NCBI RefSeq assembly: GCF_025751555.1
Contig: NZ_JAOWLB010000001.1
Span: 186,001-250,000 of the forward strand
DNA length: 64,000 nt
Origin: Ruegeria aquimaris
Lineage (GTDB): Bacteria; Pseudomonadota; Alphaproteobacteria; Rhodobacterales; Rhodobacteraceae
Direction of reading: 5' to 3'
Part shown: positions 56,067 to 64,000 of the stretch, piece after piece
Layout: each line of letters starts with the position of its first letter
How positions within the stretch are numbered: position 1 is the stretch's first letter
The notes under the pieces: model-generated
Seen by the model: only the letters and a program-made list of their open reading frames with translations
Told to the model about the DNA's origin: nothing
Databases searched by the model: none
Position numbers and translations under genes: made by a program

Positions 56067-57068
56067 ATGACGATCAAGGTTGGTATCAACGGATTTGGCC
56101 GCATCGGTCGGTGCACCCTGTCGCATATCGCAGCCTCGGGCCGCGACGATATCGAGGTGATCAAGGTCAACGCCACCGGTCCGCTGGAAACCGCCGCCCA
56201 CCTGATCAAATATGACAGCGTGCATGGCCGTTTTCCGGGTGAGGTCAGCATCGGCGACGGCACCATGAACCTCGGTCGCGGCGACATGCAAATGTTCTCG
56301 ACCTATGATCTGAACGAGCTTGACTGGTCGGGCTGCGACGTGGTGCTGGAATGCACCGGCAAATTCAACGATGGCGCCAAGGCCAAGGTGCATCTGGAGC
56401 GTGGCGCCAAGAAGGTGCTGCTATCCGCCCCCGGCAAGAACGTGGACAAAACCATCGTGTTCGGCGTCAACGACGACCAGCTGACCGCCGCCGACACCAT
56501 GATCTCGAACGGCTCCTGCACCACCAACTGCCTGGCGCCACTGGCCAAGGTGCTGGACGAGGCCTTTGGCATCGAACACGGCATCATGACCACGATCCAC
56601 GCCTATACCGGCGACCAGCCGACGCTGGACCGCCGCCACAAGGACCTCTATCGCGCCCGTGCCGCCGCGATGTCGATGATCCCCACCTCGACCGGGGCCG
56701 CCAAGGCACTGGGTGAGGTGCTGCCGAACCTCAAGGGCCGACTGGACGGATCTGCGATCCGGGTGCCGACACCCAATGTCTCGGCCGTTGACCTGACCTT
56801 CCGCGCCGGGCGCGACGTGACCGCAGACGAGGTGAACGCCGCCGTGCAGGCCGCCGCCACAGGCCCGATGAAAGGCGTGCTGGGCTACGAGCCCGCGCCG
56901 CTGGTGTCGACCGATTTCAATCACACCCCCGAAAGCTCGATCTTTGCCCCCGACCAGACCCGCGTGGTGGAAAACCGCATGGTGCGCGTGCTGGCCTGGT
57001 ATGACAATGAATGGGGCTTTTCGGTCCGTATGGCCGACGTTGCCGTGGCCATGGGCAAGCTTGGCTGA
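56067..57068 (+). CDS. gap: Glyceraldehyde-3-phosphate dehydrogenase, type I
   Basis: 333 residues from ATG 56067 (GGAG 7 nt upstream). NAD site VGINGFGRIGR, catalytic Cys in SNGSCTTNCLAP, and phosphate-binding STGAAKALGEVLP. Acts in glycolysis and gluconeogenesis. Strong terminator 25 bp after the stop. Confidence 0.96.
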   Translation: MTIKVGINGFGRIGRCTLSHIAASGRDDIEVIKVNATGPLETAAHLIKYDSVHGRFPGEVSIGDGTMNLGRGDMQMFSTYDLNELDWSGCDVVLECTGKFNDGAKAKVHLERGAKKVLLSAPGKNVDKTIVFGVNDDQLTAADTMISNGSCTTNCLAPLAKVLDEAFGIEHGIMTTIHAYTGDQPTLDRRHKDLYRARAAAMSMIPTSTGAAKALGEVLPNLKGRLDGSAIRVPTPNVSAVDLTFRAGRDVTADEVNAAVQAAATGPMKGVLGYEPAPLVSTDFNHTPESSIFAPDQTRVVENRMVRVLAWYDNEWGFSVRMADVAVAMGKLG

Positions 57069-57093
57069 TTTGCGCCGACCCACTTGAGAAGAT

Positions 57094-57125
57094 ACGCCCG
57101 CTCAGGTTATCTGAGCGGGCGTTTT
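57094..57125 (+). terminator. Terminator after gap
   Basis: Perfect 12-bp stem ACGCCCGCTCAG-GTTAT-CTGAGCGGGCGT followed by TTT. Confidence 0.9.
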
Positions 57126-57143
57126 CGTCGGAGCCGACCTTAC

Positions 57144-57287
57144 ATGACCAACCAGATCGCCCTTTGGCTCGGCATCTTTCTCCTGGGCGGGATGATGTTG
57201 GATTTTGCGATGTTCGGAACCGAGCACATCCTCTTTCTCGGCAAGAAGCTATTCGATCTGCTTGAATGGATGGCATTCTGGCGGTGA
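57144..57287 (+). CDS. 47-residue membrane microprotein
   Basis: MTNQIALWLGIFLLGGMMLD start, one membrane helix (about 4-24), then a short amphipathic end GKKLFDLLEWMAFWR. GGAG lies 10 nt before the ATG. It starts just after the gap terminator and converges on coaD. I do not know its function; the shape matches small conserved membrane peptides of Rhodobacteraceae. Confidence 0.65.
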   Translation: MTNQIALWLGIFLLGGMMLDFAMFGTEHILFLGKKLFDLLEWMAFWR

Positions 57288-57304
57288 CACCTGCCACCTC
57301 GGCG

Positions 57305-57802
57305 TTACTTCACGGAAAGTCGCTCTTTCAACGCTTCGTTGACCAGCGGTGTCACGAACTTGGACACATCACCACCCAGACGCGCGATTTCCTTGACCAG
57401 CTTCGAGGCGATCGCCTGTCGGCGCGCATCAGCCATGAGGAACACCGTCTCGATCTTGTCGTCGAGCGCCCGGTTCATGCCAACCATCTGGAATTCATAT
57501 TCAAAATCGGCAACAGCGCGCAGGCCCCGAACGATGATCTGAGCCCCAACATCCCGGGCGCAATCAATCAGCAGATTCTCGAAAGGATGGGCCACGATCT
57601 CGGTCTCTGTTTCGGCGCTGAGCTTGGCGCACTCGGCCTCGATCATCGCAACCCGCTCTTCCAGGTTGAAGAGAGGCCCCTTGTCCCGGTTGATGGCGAC
57701 ACCAATGACCAGCTTGTCCACCAGAGCAGAGGCGCGCCGGATGATGTCGATATGCCCCAGAGTAATCGGGTCGAAGGTTCCGGGATACAATGCAACTCTC
57801 AT
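57305..57802 (-). CDS. coaD: Phosphopantetheine adenylyltransferase
   Basis: 165 residues; makes dephospho-CoA from phosphopantetheine. Nucleotidyltransferase motif GTFDPITLGHIDII, the LIVRGLRAVADFEYEFQM segment and KLVKEIARLGGDVSKFV. GGAGGGCGCC precedes the ATG at 57802. Confidence 0.95.
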   Translation of the reverse strand: MRVALYPGTFDPITLGHIDIIRRASALVDKLVIGVAINRDKGPLFNLEERVAMIEAECAKLSAETETEIVAHPFENLLIDCARDVGAQIIVRGLRAVADFEYEFQMVGMNRALDDKIETVFLMADARRQAIASKLVKEIARLGGDVSKFVTPLVNEALKERLSVK

Positions 57803-57895
57803 GGCGCCCTCCTGCGCAATATTATTGCTGCGCAAGCAAACATATCTTCGCCGCAGGTGCAAGACCGGCAGCCTGCGGCGAAAAAAAATGGCGGA

Positions 57896-58330
57896 TCAGT
57901 GCCCCATGATCATGCTTTCAAGGGCATCCTTTTCCATCGCCAGTTCCGACAGCTGCGCCTTGACCACATCGCCCAGCGTGACGATACCGATCAGCTTGCC
58001 CTCCTCGACGACCGGCATGTGCCGGAACCGCCGCTCGGTCATCTGTGTCAAGACGTTCTGGACAGACGAATCGCGGGTGCAGGTCACCAAGTCGGCCGTC
58101 ATGTATTCGCTTACGCTTTGTGTCAGGCAGCCACTTCCGCTGGCCGCAAGCTCGCGCACGATGTCGCGTTCCGACAGGATGCCCAGAGCTGTGACACCGT
58201 CATCGGACACAACTACCGTTCCGATCCGCTTTTCCGCCAGGATCGCCGCCGCTTCCGAGACCGTTGCCGATGCCGGAACGGTGACAACACCGTCGCTTGC
58301 CTTTGACTTCAGAATGGCCTGAACAAGCAT
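57896..58330 (-). CDS. Tandem CBS domain protein
   Basis: 144 residues made of two CBS motifs (VPASATVSEAAAILAEKRIGTVVVSDDG...GILSERDIV and TCTRDSSVQNVLTQMTERRFRHMPVVEEGKLIGIVTLGDV). Binds adenine nucleotides or similar; partner unknown. GGAGGAG site before ATG 58330. Confidence 0.88.
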   Translation of the reverse strand: MLVQAILKSKASDGVVTVPASATVSEAAAILAEKRIGTVVVSDDGVTALGILSERDIVRELAASGSGCLTQSVSEYMTADLVTCTRDSSVQNVLTQMTERRFRHMPVVEEGKLIGIVTLGDVVKAQLSELAMEKDALESMIMGH

Positions 58331-58391
58331 TCGCAACTCCTCCGAAAATATCTTCTCACTTTCCAAAGCGTTGCGTTAAAGGCTGATCCTG

Positions 58392-59294
58392 TCAAGACGC
58401 ACCATGACCTTCCAGCCGTGCCACCTCGTCGCGGATGCCGCGCGACAACGCCTCGGCAAACCGGTTCAGGCGCTCGCTGCGCTGATCTCCCTGATGCCGT
58501 ACCAGATAAAACGAACGCGTCAGACTGATCCGGTCGGTCAGAATCTGGCGCAGATTGCCATGAAAAGGCAGCGTGAAGTCATGCGCGACGCAAACCCCCG
58601 ACCCGTGAGAGGCATGTCGTAGCTGAACCGATACCGAGTTCGACGACAGCGCAACCCGTTCAACGCCGATATCATTCAGGTAATCCAGTTCCCGGTCAAA
58701 GATCATGTCGGGAATATAGCCGATCATCCGATGCCCCTTCAGGTCCTCGACCTTCTCGATGGGTGCGTGGCGCCGCAGATACTGGCGCGCCGCAACCAGG
58801 TGCAGCTTGTAATCGGTGATCTTCTGTACCAGCAGATGCCCGGCGGTCGGGGCACTCACGGTAATCGCCATGTCTGCCTCGCGCCGCGACAGGTTGATGA
58901 TGCGCGGTAAGGCCAGGATCTGAATGTCCAGATCCGGGTTCTCGTCGCTGATCTGCGCGCAGACCTGCGGCAGCAGGTAGTTGGCGCTCCCGTCCGGTGC
59001 ACCTATGCGAATCTGGCCGGTCAAACCTTCGGTTGTGCCCGCCAGTGCTTCGGATGCGCTGCGCATCGCAGCCTCGGCCTGTTCCCCATGCGCCAACAGC
59101 CGCTCTCCGGCCGCTGTCATCGTGTAGCCCTGTGGCGACTTGGCAAAAAGCGGCGCGTCATAGGCCGCCTCCAGCCGAGCGATGCGTCGGCCGACCGTAG
59201 CCGGATCGAGTTTCAGCAACCGCCCCGCCCCGGAAAGACTTTCCTCGCGCGCAACGGCCAGAAACACCTTCATATCATCCCAATGCGGTTCCAT
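58392..59294 (-). CDS. LysR-family regulator
   Basis: 300 residues. DNA-binding N-terminus (WDDMKVFLAVAREESLSGAGRLLKLDPATVGRRIARLEAAY) and effector domain (GQIRIGAPDGSANYLLPQV). Divergent from mmsA over 106 bp, so it is the likely regulator of that gene. Confidence 0.88.
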   Translation of the reverse strand: MEPHWDDMKVFLAVAREESLSGAGRLLKLDPATVGRRIARLEAAYDAPLFAKSPQGYTMTAAGERLLAHGEQAEAAMRSASEALAGTTEGLTGQIRIGAPDGSANYLLPQVCAQISDENPDLDIQILALPRIINLSRREADMAITVSAPTAGHLLVQKITDYKLHLVAARQYLRRHAPIEKVEDLKGHRMIGYIPDMIFDRELDYLNDIGVERVALSSNSVSVQLRHASHGSGVCVAHDFTLPFHGNLRQILTDRISLTRSFYLVRHQGDQRSERLNRFAEALSRGIRDEVARLEGHGAS

Positions 59295-59400
59295 CCCCAA
59301 CCCCACTACTGCATTCTTGCAAAACGACTTTGAAATCTTGCCTCTTTTCTCGGGATTTTCGCAAGCCTAAAGTGCCGCCAGCCAATCCGGAGGAGATCCC

Positions 59401-60900
59401 ATGCAGGAACTGACCCACTACATCAACGGCGAACATGTCAAAGGCACCTCGGGCCGCTTTGCCGATGTCTTCAACCCCGCCACCGGCGAAGTGCAGGCCA
59501 AATGCCCGCTGGCCTCGACCGAGGAAATGGCCCGCGCAGTTGAAATCGCCGCCGCCGCCCAGCCGGCCTGGGCCGCCGTCAACCCGCAGCGCCGCGCGCG
59601 GGTGATGATGAAATTCGTCGACCTTCTGAACCGCGACATGGACAAGCTGGCCGAGGCGCTGAGCCGCGAGCACGGCAAGACCCTGCCCGACGCCGCAGGC
59701 GACGTGCAGCGCGGTTTGGAAGTGGTGGAATACTGCATCGGCGCGCCGCACATGCTGAAGGGCGAGTTCACCGACAGCGCCGGCCCCGGCATCGACATGT
59801 ACTCGATGCGCCAGCCGCTGGGCGTCACCGCCGGCATCACGCCGTTCAACTTCCCCGCCATGATTCCGATGTGGATGTTCGCGCCCGCCATCGCCTGCGG
59901 CAACGCCTTCATCCTGAAGCCGTCCGAGCGTGATCCGTCGGTGCCGCTGATGCTGGCCGAACTGATGGAAGAGGCCGGGCTGCCCAAGGGCATCCTTCAG
60001 GTCGTCAACGGCGACAAGGAAGCGGTCGACGCAATCCTGTACAACCCGGTGATCCAGTCGGTGGGCTTTGTCGGCTCGACCCCGATCGCCGAATACATCT
60101 ATGGCACCGGTTGTTCCCAGGGCAAGCGCGTGCAGTGTTTCGGCGGCGCCAAGAACCACATGATCATCATGCCAGACGCCGACATGGACCAGGCCGCCGA
60201 CGCGCTGGTGGGTGCCGGTTACGGCGCCGCGGGCGAACGCTGCATGGCCATTTCGGTTGCCGTGCCGGTGGGGGACGAAACCGCCGACCGCCTGATCGAG
60301 AAGCTGGTGCCCCGCATCGAAAAGCTGAAGGTCGGCCCCTATACCGCCGGTAAGGATGTCGATTACGGCCCCGTTGTCACCGCCGCCGCCAAGGAGAACA
60401 TCCTGCGCCTGGTGAACTCGGGCGTGGAACAGGGCGCCAAGCTGGTGGTCGATGGCCGCGATTTCAGCCTGCAAGGCTACGAGGACGGCTTCTTTGTCGG
60501 CCCGCATCTCTTTGACCATGTCACTCCCGACATGGACATCTACAAGAAAGAGATCTTTGGCCCGGTCCTCAGCACCGTGCGCGCCAAGACCTATGAAGAG
60601 GCGCTTGGCCTGGCCATGGACCACGAATATGGCAACGGGACCGCGATCTTTACCCGTGACGGCGACGCCGCGCGCGATTTCGCCAACCGGATCAATATCG
60701 GCATGGTCGGCGTCAACGTGCCGATCCCGGTGCCGCTGGCCTATCACACCTTCGGCGGTTGGAAGAAGTCGGCCTTCGGCGACCTGAACCAGCATGGCCC
60801 CGACGCGTTCAAGTTCTACACTCGGACCAAGACCGTCACCGCCCGCTGGCCCTCGGGCATCAAGGAAGGTGGCGAATTCTCCATTCCGGTGATGGAATAA
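59401..60900 (+). CDS. mmsA: Methylmalonate-semialdehyde dehydrogenase (CoA-acylating)
   Basis: 499 residues; oxidises methylmalonate or malonate semialdehyde to propionyl-CoA or acetyl-CoA in valine, inositol and 3-hydroxypropionate catabolism. Catalytic Cys in AAGERCMAISV; cofactor region TPFNFPAMIPMWMFAPAIACGNAFILKPSERDPS, with the MmsA-specific form lacking the usual general-base Glu (GGAKNHMIIMPDAD). It could serve 3-carbon products of DMSP breakdown. Confidence 0.95.
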   Translation: MQELTHYINGEHVKGTSGRFADVFNPATGEVQAKCPLASTEEMARAVEIAAAAQPAWAAVNPQRRARVMMKFVDLLNRDMDKLAEALSREHGKTLPDAAGDVQRGLEVVEYCIGAPHMLKGEFTDSAGPGIDMYSMRQPLGVTAGITPFNFPAMIPMWMFAPAIACGNAFILKPSERDPSVPLMLAELMEEAGLPKGILQVVNGDKEAVDAILYNPVIQSVGFVGSTPIAEYIYGTGCSQGKRVQCFGGAKNHMIIMPDADMDQAADALVGAGYGAAGERCMAISVAVPVGDETADRLIEKLVPRIEKLKVGPYTAGKDVDYGPVVTAAAKENILRLVNSGVEQGAKLVVDGRDFSLQGYEDGFFVGPHLFDHVTPDMDIYKKEIFGPVLSTVRAKTYEEALGLAMDHEYGNGTAIFTRDGDAARDFANRINIGMVGVNVPIPVPLAYHTFGGWKKSAFGDLNQHGPDAFKFYTRTKTVTARWPSGIKEGGEFSIPVME

Positions 60901-60909
60901 TCTCGGAAA

Positions 60910-60937
60910 ACGCCCCGGCCCCGCCGGGGCGTTTTTC
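60910..60937 (+). terminator. Terminator after mmsA
   Basis: ACGCCCCGGC-CCC-GCCGGGGCGT followed by TTTTC. Confidence 0.9.
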
Positions 60938-61058
60938 TTTCGGCAGTTCCTTGCCGAGTTCGTCAAACACTCACAAATTGTTCAAAGGACACCACTGGAA
61001 GGGTCAGGGGCAAAGCCCTATGTTGCACGAAAATTTGTTCAGAAAGAGCAGGAGACCT

Positions 61059-61658
61059 ATGACCCAGCCTCGCCTGACCCGCCGTGCGACCCTTTTGGGC
61101 TTTGCAGCCAGCCTTGCCGCGCCCGCGATCGCCCGCGCGCAGTCCACCGATGCCTTTCCGACCAACGAAGAGGTCATCCGCGACCAGGTCGCCGTGCGGC
61201 GGAACATCTCGGCATTCAGCCAGCAGAACTGGCAGGACCATTTCGATGCCATCGGGGTCGGCTGTTTGCTGGCGGATATCTCCAGCCGGGCGGTGCATTA
61301 CTGGGCGCCGGACGGCACTTACAAGCTCTACCCCTCCTCGGTCCCGATGACCGAGGAACTGACGCGCCGCGGATACACCGAGGTCGTGCGCAAGACGGAG
61401 AACCCAAGCTGGACTCCAACCGCCTCGATGCGTGAGCGCGACCCAACCCTACCCCAGCGCATCGAAGGCGGTGTGCCCGGTAACCCCTTGGGAACACGGG
61501 CAATGTATCTGGATTGGCCCGCTTATCTGGTGCATGGCACCCACGACACCCGCAAGATCGGTCGGCAAAGTTCGTCCGGGTGCATCGGGCTCTACAACCA
61601 GCATGTCGAAGAACTCTATCCGATGGTACAGATCGGAACCAAGGTTCGGCTGCTCTAG
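61059..61658 (+). CDS. L,D-transpeptidase (YkuD), Tat-type signal
   Basis: 199 residues. RLTRRATLLGFAASLAAPAIARA is a twin-arginine-like signal. The YkuD catalytic block VHGTHDTRKIGRQSSSGCIGLYNQHVEEL has the Cys in SSGC (Ser replaces the common His before Gly). It cross-links peptidoglycan or attaches proteins. Its TAG stop lies in a CTAG whose complement is the stop of the next, convergent gene. Confidence 0.9.
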   Translation: MTQPRLTRRATLLGFAASLAAPAIARAQSTDAFPTNEEVIRDQVAVRRNISAFSQQNWQDHFDAIGVGCLLADISSRAVHYWAPDGTYKLYPSSVPMTEELTRRGYTEVVRKTENPSWTPTASMRERDPTLPQRIEGGVPGNPLGTRAMYLDWPAYLVHGTHDTRKIGRQSSSGCIGLYNQHVEELYPMVQIGTKVRLL

Positions 61659-62125
61659 TTCAGCGGAAAAGTCAGGCCATAGGTCAGGGTGGCATCGACC
61701 GCGTTGCCGCCCCCTGGCAAAGCCTGAATGAACAGATTGCGATAGCGCATCTGCACGCCACCCAGCGGTACCATGTCGTCCACGGCGTGGTTAAACTGGT
61801 CTCCGTTGCCGGGATACCAGGCAAGGCCGGCGAACAGATCGAACCCCCAGTTCTCGGTCCGGTACAGCGGATATGCCCCCGACACGGCAATAGAGCCGTC
61901 ACCATAGCTGTTGCGAAATGCCCCTACAGTCAGATCAACGCGCTGACCGATCGCCACCTCGGTCCAGGTCAGGAACAGCCCGGGATTGACCTCTTCGAAC
62001 GAGCGGGTCGCGCCAACATGATGCGACCCCAGCAGGATCGAAACCTGGTCAGGACCGGCAACCGCAAAGTTGGATGAAACTGCGAAAGCCATTGAAAGCA
62101 TGGCTGTTTTGGCACTCTTTTGCAT
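61655..62125 (-). CDS. Exported beta-rich protein, paralogue A
   Basis: 156 residues with an N-terminal signal (about 1-23, ...AVSSNFAVAG). Alternating strands (VDLTVGAFRNSYGDGSIAVSGAYPLY, MRYRNLFIQALPGG) end in an aromatic-hydrophobic strand GLTFPLN, as in small outer-membrane barrels or phage-like accessory proteins. Similar in plan to the next gene downstream on this strand's 5' side. Function unknown. Confidence 0.7.
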   Translation of the reverse strand: MQKSAKTAMLSMAFAVSSNFAVAGPDQVSILLGSHHVGATRSFEEVNPGLFLTWTEVAIGQRVDLTVGAFRNSYGDGSIAVSGAYPLYRTENWGFDLFAGLAWYPGNGDQFNHAVDDMVPLGGVQMRYRNLFIQALPGGGNAVDATLTYGLTFPLN

Positions 62126-62180
62126 AGATTTGAATTCTGTCCTTTTGCGGAAATGTGTCAGGCGCGATGCGCCGAAGCGG

Positions 62181-62624
62181 TTATTTGAGCGGTATGGTCA
62201 GACCAAAGTTCAACCTGGTCTCGGCATCCAGCGCCTCACTTGGCACGGCCCGCAGATAGGCGTTGCGATAGCGCGCCTCCAGCGCCGCCACCGGGGCCAC
62301 GGCGCCAAGGGAATACCGCGATTTCTGCGCCAGATCGGCATCCCAGGCCAGCGCGCCGACGAAGGAAAACCGTATGCCTCGGGTGTCGACAAATGGAACC
62401 GCGGCGCTCAGGGCAAAGGGTCCTGCTTTGCTGCCGTTCGGCAAGGCGCCCGCGCTCAGATCGACACGGTTGCCCAAGGCCGTTTCCGCCCAGATCAGGG
62501 GATCGAACCGCTTTGTGGTGGAGGTTTGGCCGGATTTGACAGGCTGGGTTTCGTCCGCCAATGCGGCGCCGGAAAGCCCCAACCCGGCAGAAAGCGCAAA
62601 GATCAGAACCGTCACACGCATCAT
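62181..62624 (-). CDS. Exported beta-rich protein, paralogue B
   Basis: 147 residues from ATG 62624 (GAGAGGG upstream). Signal peptide ends near ALADE. Shared blocks with paralogue A: NRVDLSAGALPNGS versus QRVDLTVGAFRNSY, EARYRNAYLRAVP versus QMRYRNLFIQALP, and LNFGLTIPLK versus LTYGLTFPLN. It lies 55 bp upstream of A in the same direction, so the pair arose by tandem duplication. Confidence 0.7.
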   Translation of the reverse strand: MMRVTVLIFALSAGLGLSGAALADETQPVKSGQTSTTKRFDPLIWAETALGNRVDLSAGALPNGSKAGPFALSAAVPFVDTRGIRFSFVGALAWDADLAQKSRYSLGAVAPVAALEARYRNAYLRAVPSEALDAETRLNFGLTIPLK

Positions 62625-62755
62625 GCCGTCCCTCTCCAATCTTGTTGGATTGTACCCGAAATTGACCGTTTTGCTCAGGGCCTCAGCCCCGTTTGTTCCG
62701 TTTTGTACAGGGTCGCACCGAAATTGGACAAGATTGTGGCAAGCCCGGAAACAGT

Positions 62756-63673
62756 TCAGATCTTGCGGATCCAGAAGGATTGCGCCCGCCCCTGCCCCAG
62801 GAACGGCAGCGCCGCCACAGCATCAGGTCGCGCGCGTTGCAGGTAGTAACCGGGCCAGAGGATGTCATACCCGCCCGATTGGATCAGCGCATGCAGGACA
62901 TACTGTTCCGCCCAGGAGGGGCAGTCATAAAAGAACCGCTTGGGGTATTCATAGGGCAGGAACACGTCATGCACATGGATCACCACGCCCGGTGCCAGCG
63001 CCGGGATGATCCGGCAGAAGAGATGCGCGACATCGTTGCTCATCCGCACCTGGTGGCTTGAATCGATGAACAGGATGTCGCCTGCACCCAGTGCGGCGAA
63101 CAGGGCCGGATCGACCTCTTCCAGACGTTTCTGCTCGAACTGGTCGACCACATGCGCGATGTCGGCGCGCGGCCAGGGGTCTATGGCGGTAATCGTGGTG
63201 GCCAGCCCGCCGTCCAGAATGGCCTGACGGGTGATCCGGGTCGAGTTGCCGCAGCCAACCTCGATCACCTGGCGCGGCTGATAGCGGCGGACCATCAGAT
63301 AGAGCGCCTCGGCATCCGGCGTGTCATAATAGCCGTTATTGTTGCGATAGCCGGTCTGGTTCCGCTCTGGGTCGTGCAGCGCGGCAAGGGCATCGGCATG
63401 GGTCTGGTATTCTCCGGCCAGTTGGCCGATATCGAACCCGTCCATCCCCGGGCTGAGCGCATAGGCGATATCGTCAAGGCCGCCGCACGCTTCGAAGTCG
63501 CGCAGCCGCTGTTGCTCGGCAAGCCCTTCGCGGGCATCGACAAGCGCCATCCCCCACCGGGACAGCAACGCGTTGGCCTTTGGAAACTTCCGCTTTTTCA
63601 CCGCTTTCACCTGTTGTCCGTCCTCTGGTTCAGCCCGTTGCATAACCGGCCCGCGCCCGCGATCCAATGGCAT
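62756..63673 (-). CDS. Class I SAM-dependent methyltransferase (Methyltransf_24 type)
   Basis: 305 residues. SAM-binding motif I is [17 protein letters not shown], the acidic loop [11 protein letters not shown], and [20 protein letters not shown] follows as in the cephalosporin-hydroxylase-like/Methyltransf_24 group. The basic N-terminus ([15 protein letters not shown]) is not a signal. Substrate unknown, perhaps a surface glycan. Divergent from the next gene. Confidence 0.8.
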   Translation of the reverse strand: MPLDRGRGPVMQRAEPEDGQQVKAVKKRKFPKANALLSRWGMALVDAREGLAEQQRLRDFEACGGLDDIAYALSPGMDGFDIGQLAGEYQTHADALAALHDPERNQTGYRNNNGYYDTPDAEALYLMVRRYQPRQVIEVGCGNSTRITRQAILDGGLATTITAIDPWPRADIAHVVDQFEQKRLEEVDPALFAALGAGDILFIDSSHQVRMSNDVAHLFCRIIPALAPGVVIHVHDVFLPYEYPKRFFYDCPSWAEQYVLHALIQSGGYDILWPGYYLQRARPDAVAALPFLGQGRAQSFWIRKI

Positions 63674-63736
63674 TCCTGCTTGAGAAACGGGTCCGATGCC
63701 TGTTCACTGGTCCAACACGGCCAAACGGGAGGCACC

Positions 63737-64000
63737 ATGCAGACGGAATACACGCTTGGGATCGAAGAGGAATACCTGCTGGTTGACCGCGACAGCCTGC
63801 AACTGGCCGAGGCGCCCGCCGCTTTGATGGAGGCTTGTCAGGCCGATTTCGAAGGCCAGGTCAGCCCCGAGTTCCTGCAATGCCAGATCGAGGTGGGCAC
63901 CCGCCCGCATACCACCATCGCCGCCGCCCGCGAGGATCTGAAACGTCTGCGCGCCTGTGTGTCGAAACGGGCGGGAGAGCATAATCTGGCGCCGATTGCT
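63737..64000 (+). CDS. YbdK-type glutamate-cysteine ligase/carboxylate-amine ligase, 3' end outside window
   Basis: First 88 residues only. [23 protein letters not shown] and [26 protein letters not shown] are the start of the GCS2 family (YbdK). GGGAGG lies 4 nt before the ATG. Cut by the right edge of the window. Confidence 0.9.
   Translation, partial: MQTEYTLGIEEEYLLVDRDSLQLAEAPAALMEACQADFEGQVSPEFLQCQIEVGTRPHTTIAAAREDLKRLRACVSKRAGEHNLAPIA

Overview
The window is a compact, GC-rich chromosomal stretch from a marine alphaproteobacterium of the Rhodobacteraceae (Roseobacter group, Ruegeria-like). The signs are a dmdA/acuI pair for dimethylsulfoniopropionate (DMSP) use, a circularly permuted two-piece tmRNA, an alphaproteobacterial ATPase zeta inhibitor, a betaine-homocysteine methyltransferase, a GTA-type holin/endolysin pair and an RNase E with a large insertion in its S1 domain. 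Species is not determined. About 66 protein genes, one tmRNA and one candidate small RNA are supported. No tRNA, rRNA, IS element, prophage body or CRISPR array was seen.

Region 1 (1-8.3 kb): a photolyase (cut by the left edge) with a cysteine-desulfurase-like PLP protein, a divergent VOC protein, then a leftward block DUF2182-DUF1326-dmdA-acuI, divergent from a GntR/FadR regulator whose promoter carries direct repeats. The permuted ssrA gene (tag ANDNRAPVALAA) follows. Region 2 (8.4-20.2 kb): SnoaL-like protein, rhodanese-ChrB and ChrA, SspB (the adaptor for ssrA-tagged proteins), fumC with two small genes, a TetR-YciI-tag operon with two operator-like palindromes, class I fructose-bisphosphate aldolase, P450 with a membrane serine-hydrolase-like protein, and ccdA.

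Region 3 (20.3-34.7 kb): TusA-like protein, RNase E, a DctB/DctD-like two-component pair in which the regulator has lost the sigma-54 GAFTGA loop, a purine operon purC-purS-(alcohol dehydrogenase)-purQ, ATPase zeta subunit, betaine-homocysteine methyltransferase, an FHA-like/trypsin-like membrane protease and an enoyl-CoA hydratase. Region 4 (34.8-45.7 kb): cytochrome c maturation genes ccmE-ccmF-ccmH interrupted by a GH108 endolysin and a 3-TM holin of the type used for gene transfer agent release; then murI, an acyltransferase, a fused indolepyruvate:ferredoxin oxidoreductase with a divergent LysR, and an sRNA-like unit with a CCTCCC loop.

Region 5 (45.7-64 kb): MscS channel, purL, BolA-Grx4 pair, an array of four perfect hairpins, zapA with a coiled-coil gene, transketolase and GAPDH (central carbon metabolism), DUF808, a 47-residue membrane microprotein, coaD, CBS protein, LysR plus mmsA, L,D-transpeptidase, two tandem paralogous exported proteins, a methyltransferase and the start of a YbdK-type glutamate-cysteine ligase.

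The genes are mostly core metabolism and housekeeping. The least explained signals are the sRNA-like unit at 45.57-45.65 kb, the lysis cassette inside the ccm operon, the hairpin array at 51.2-51.3 kb, and a recurrent intergenic element placed directly after the stop codons of ccdA and ccmE.
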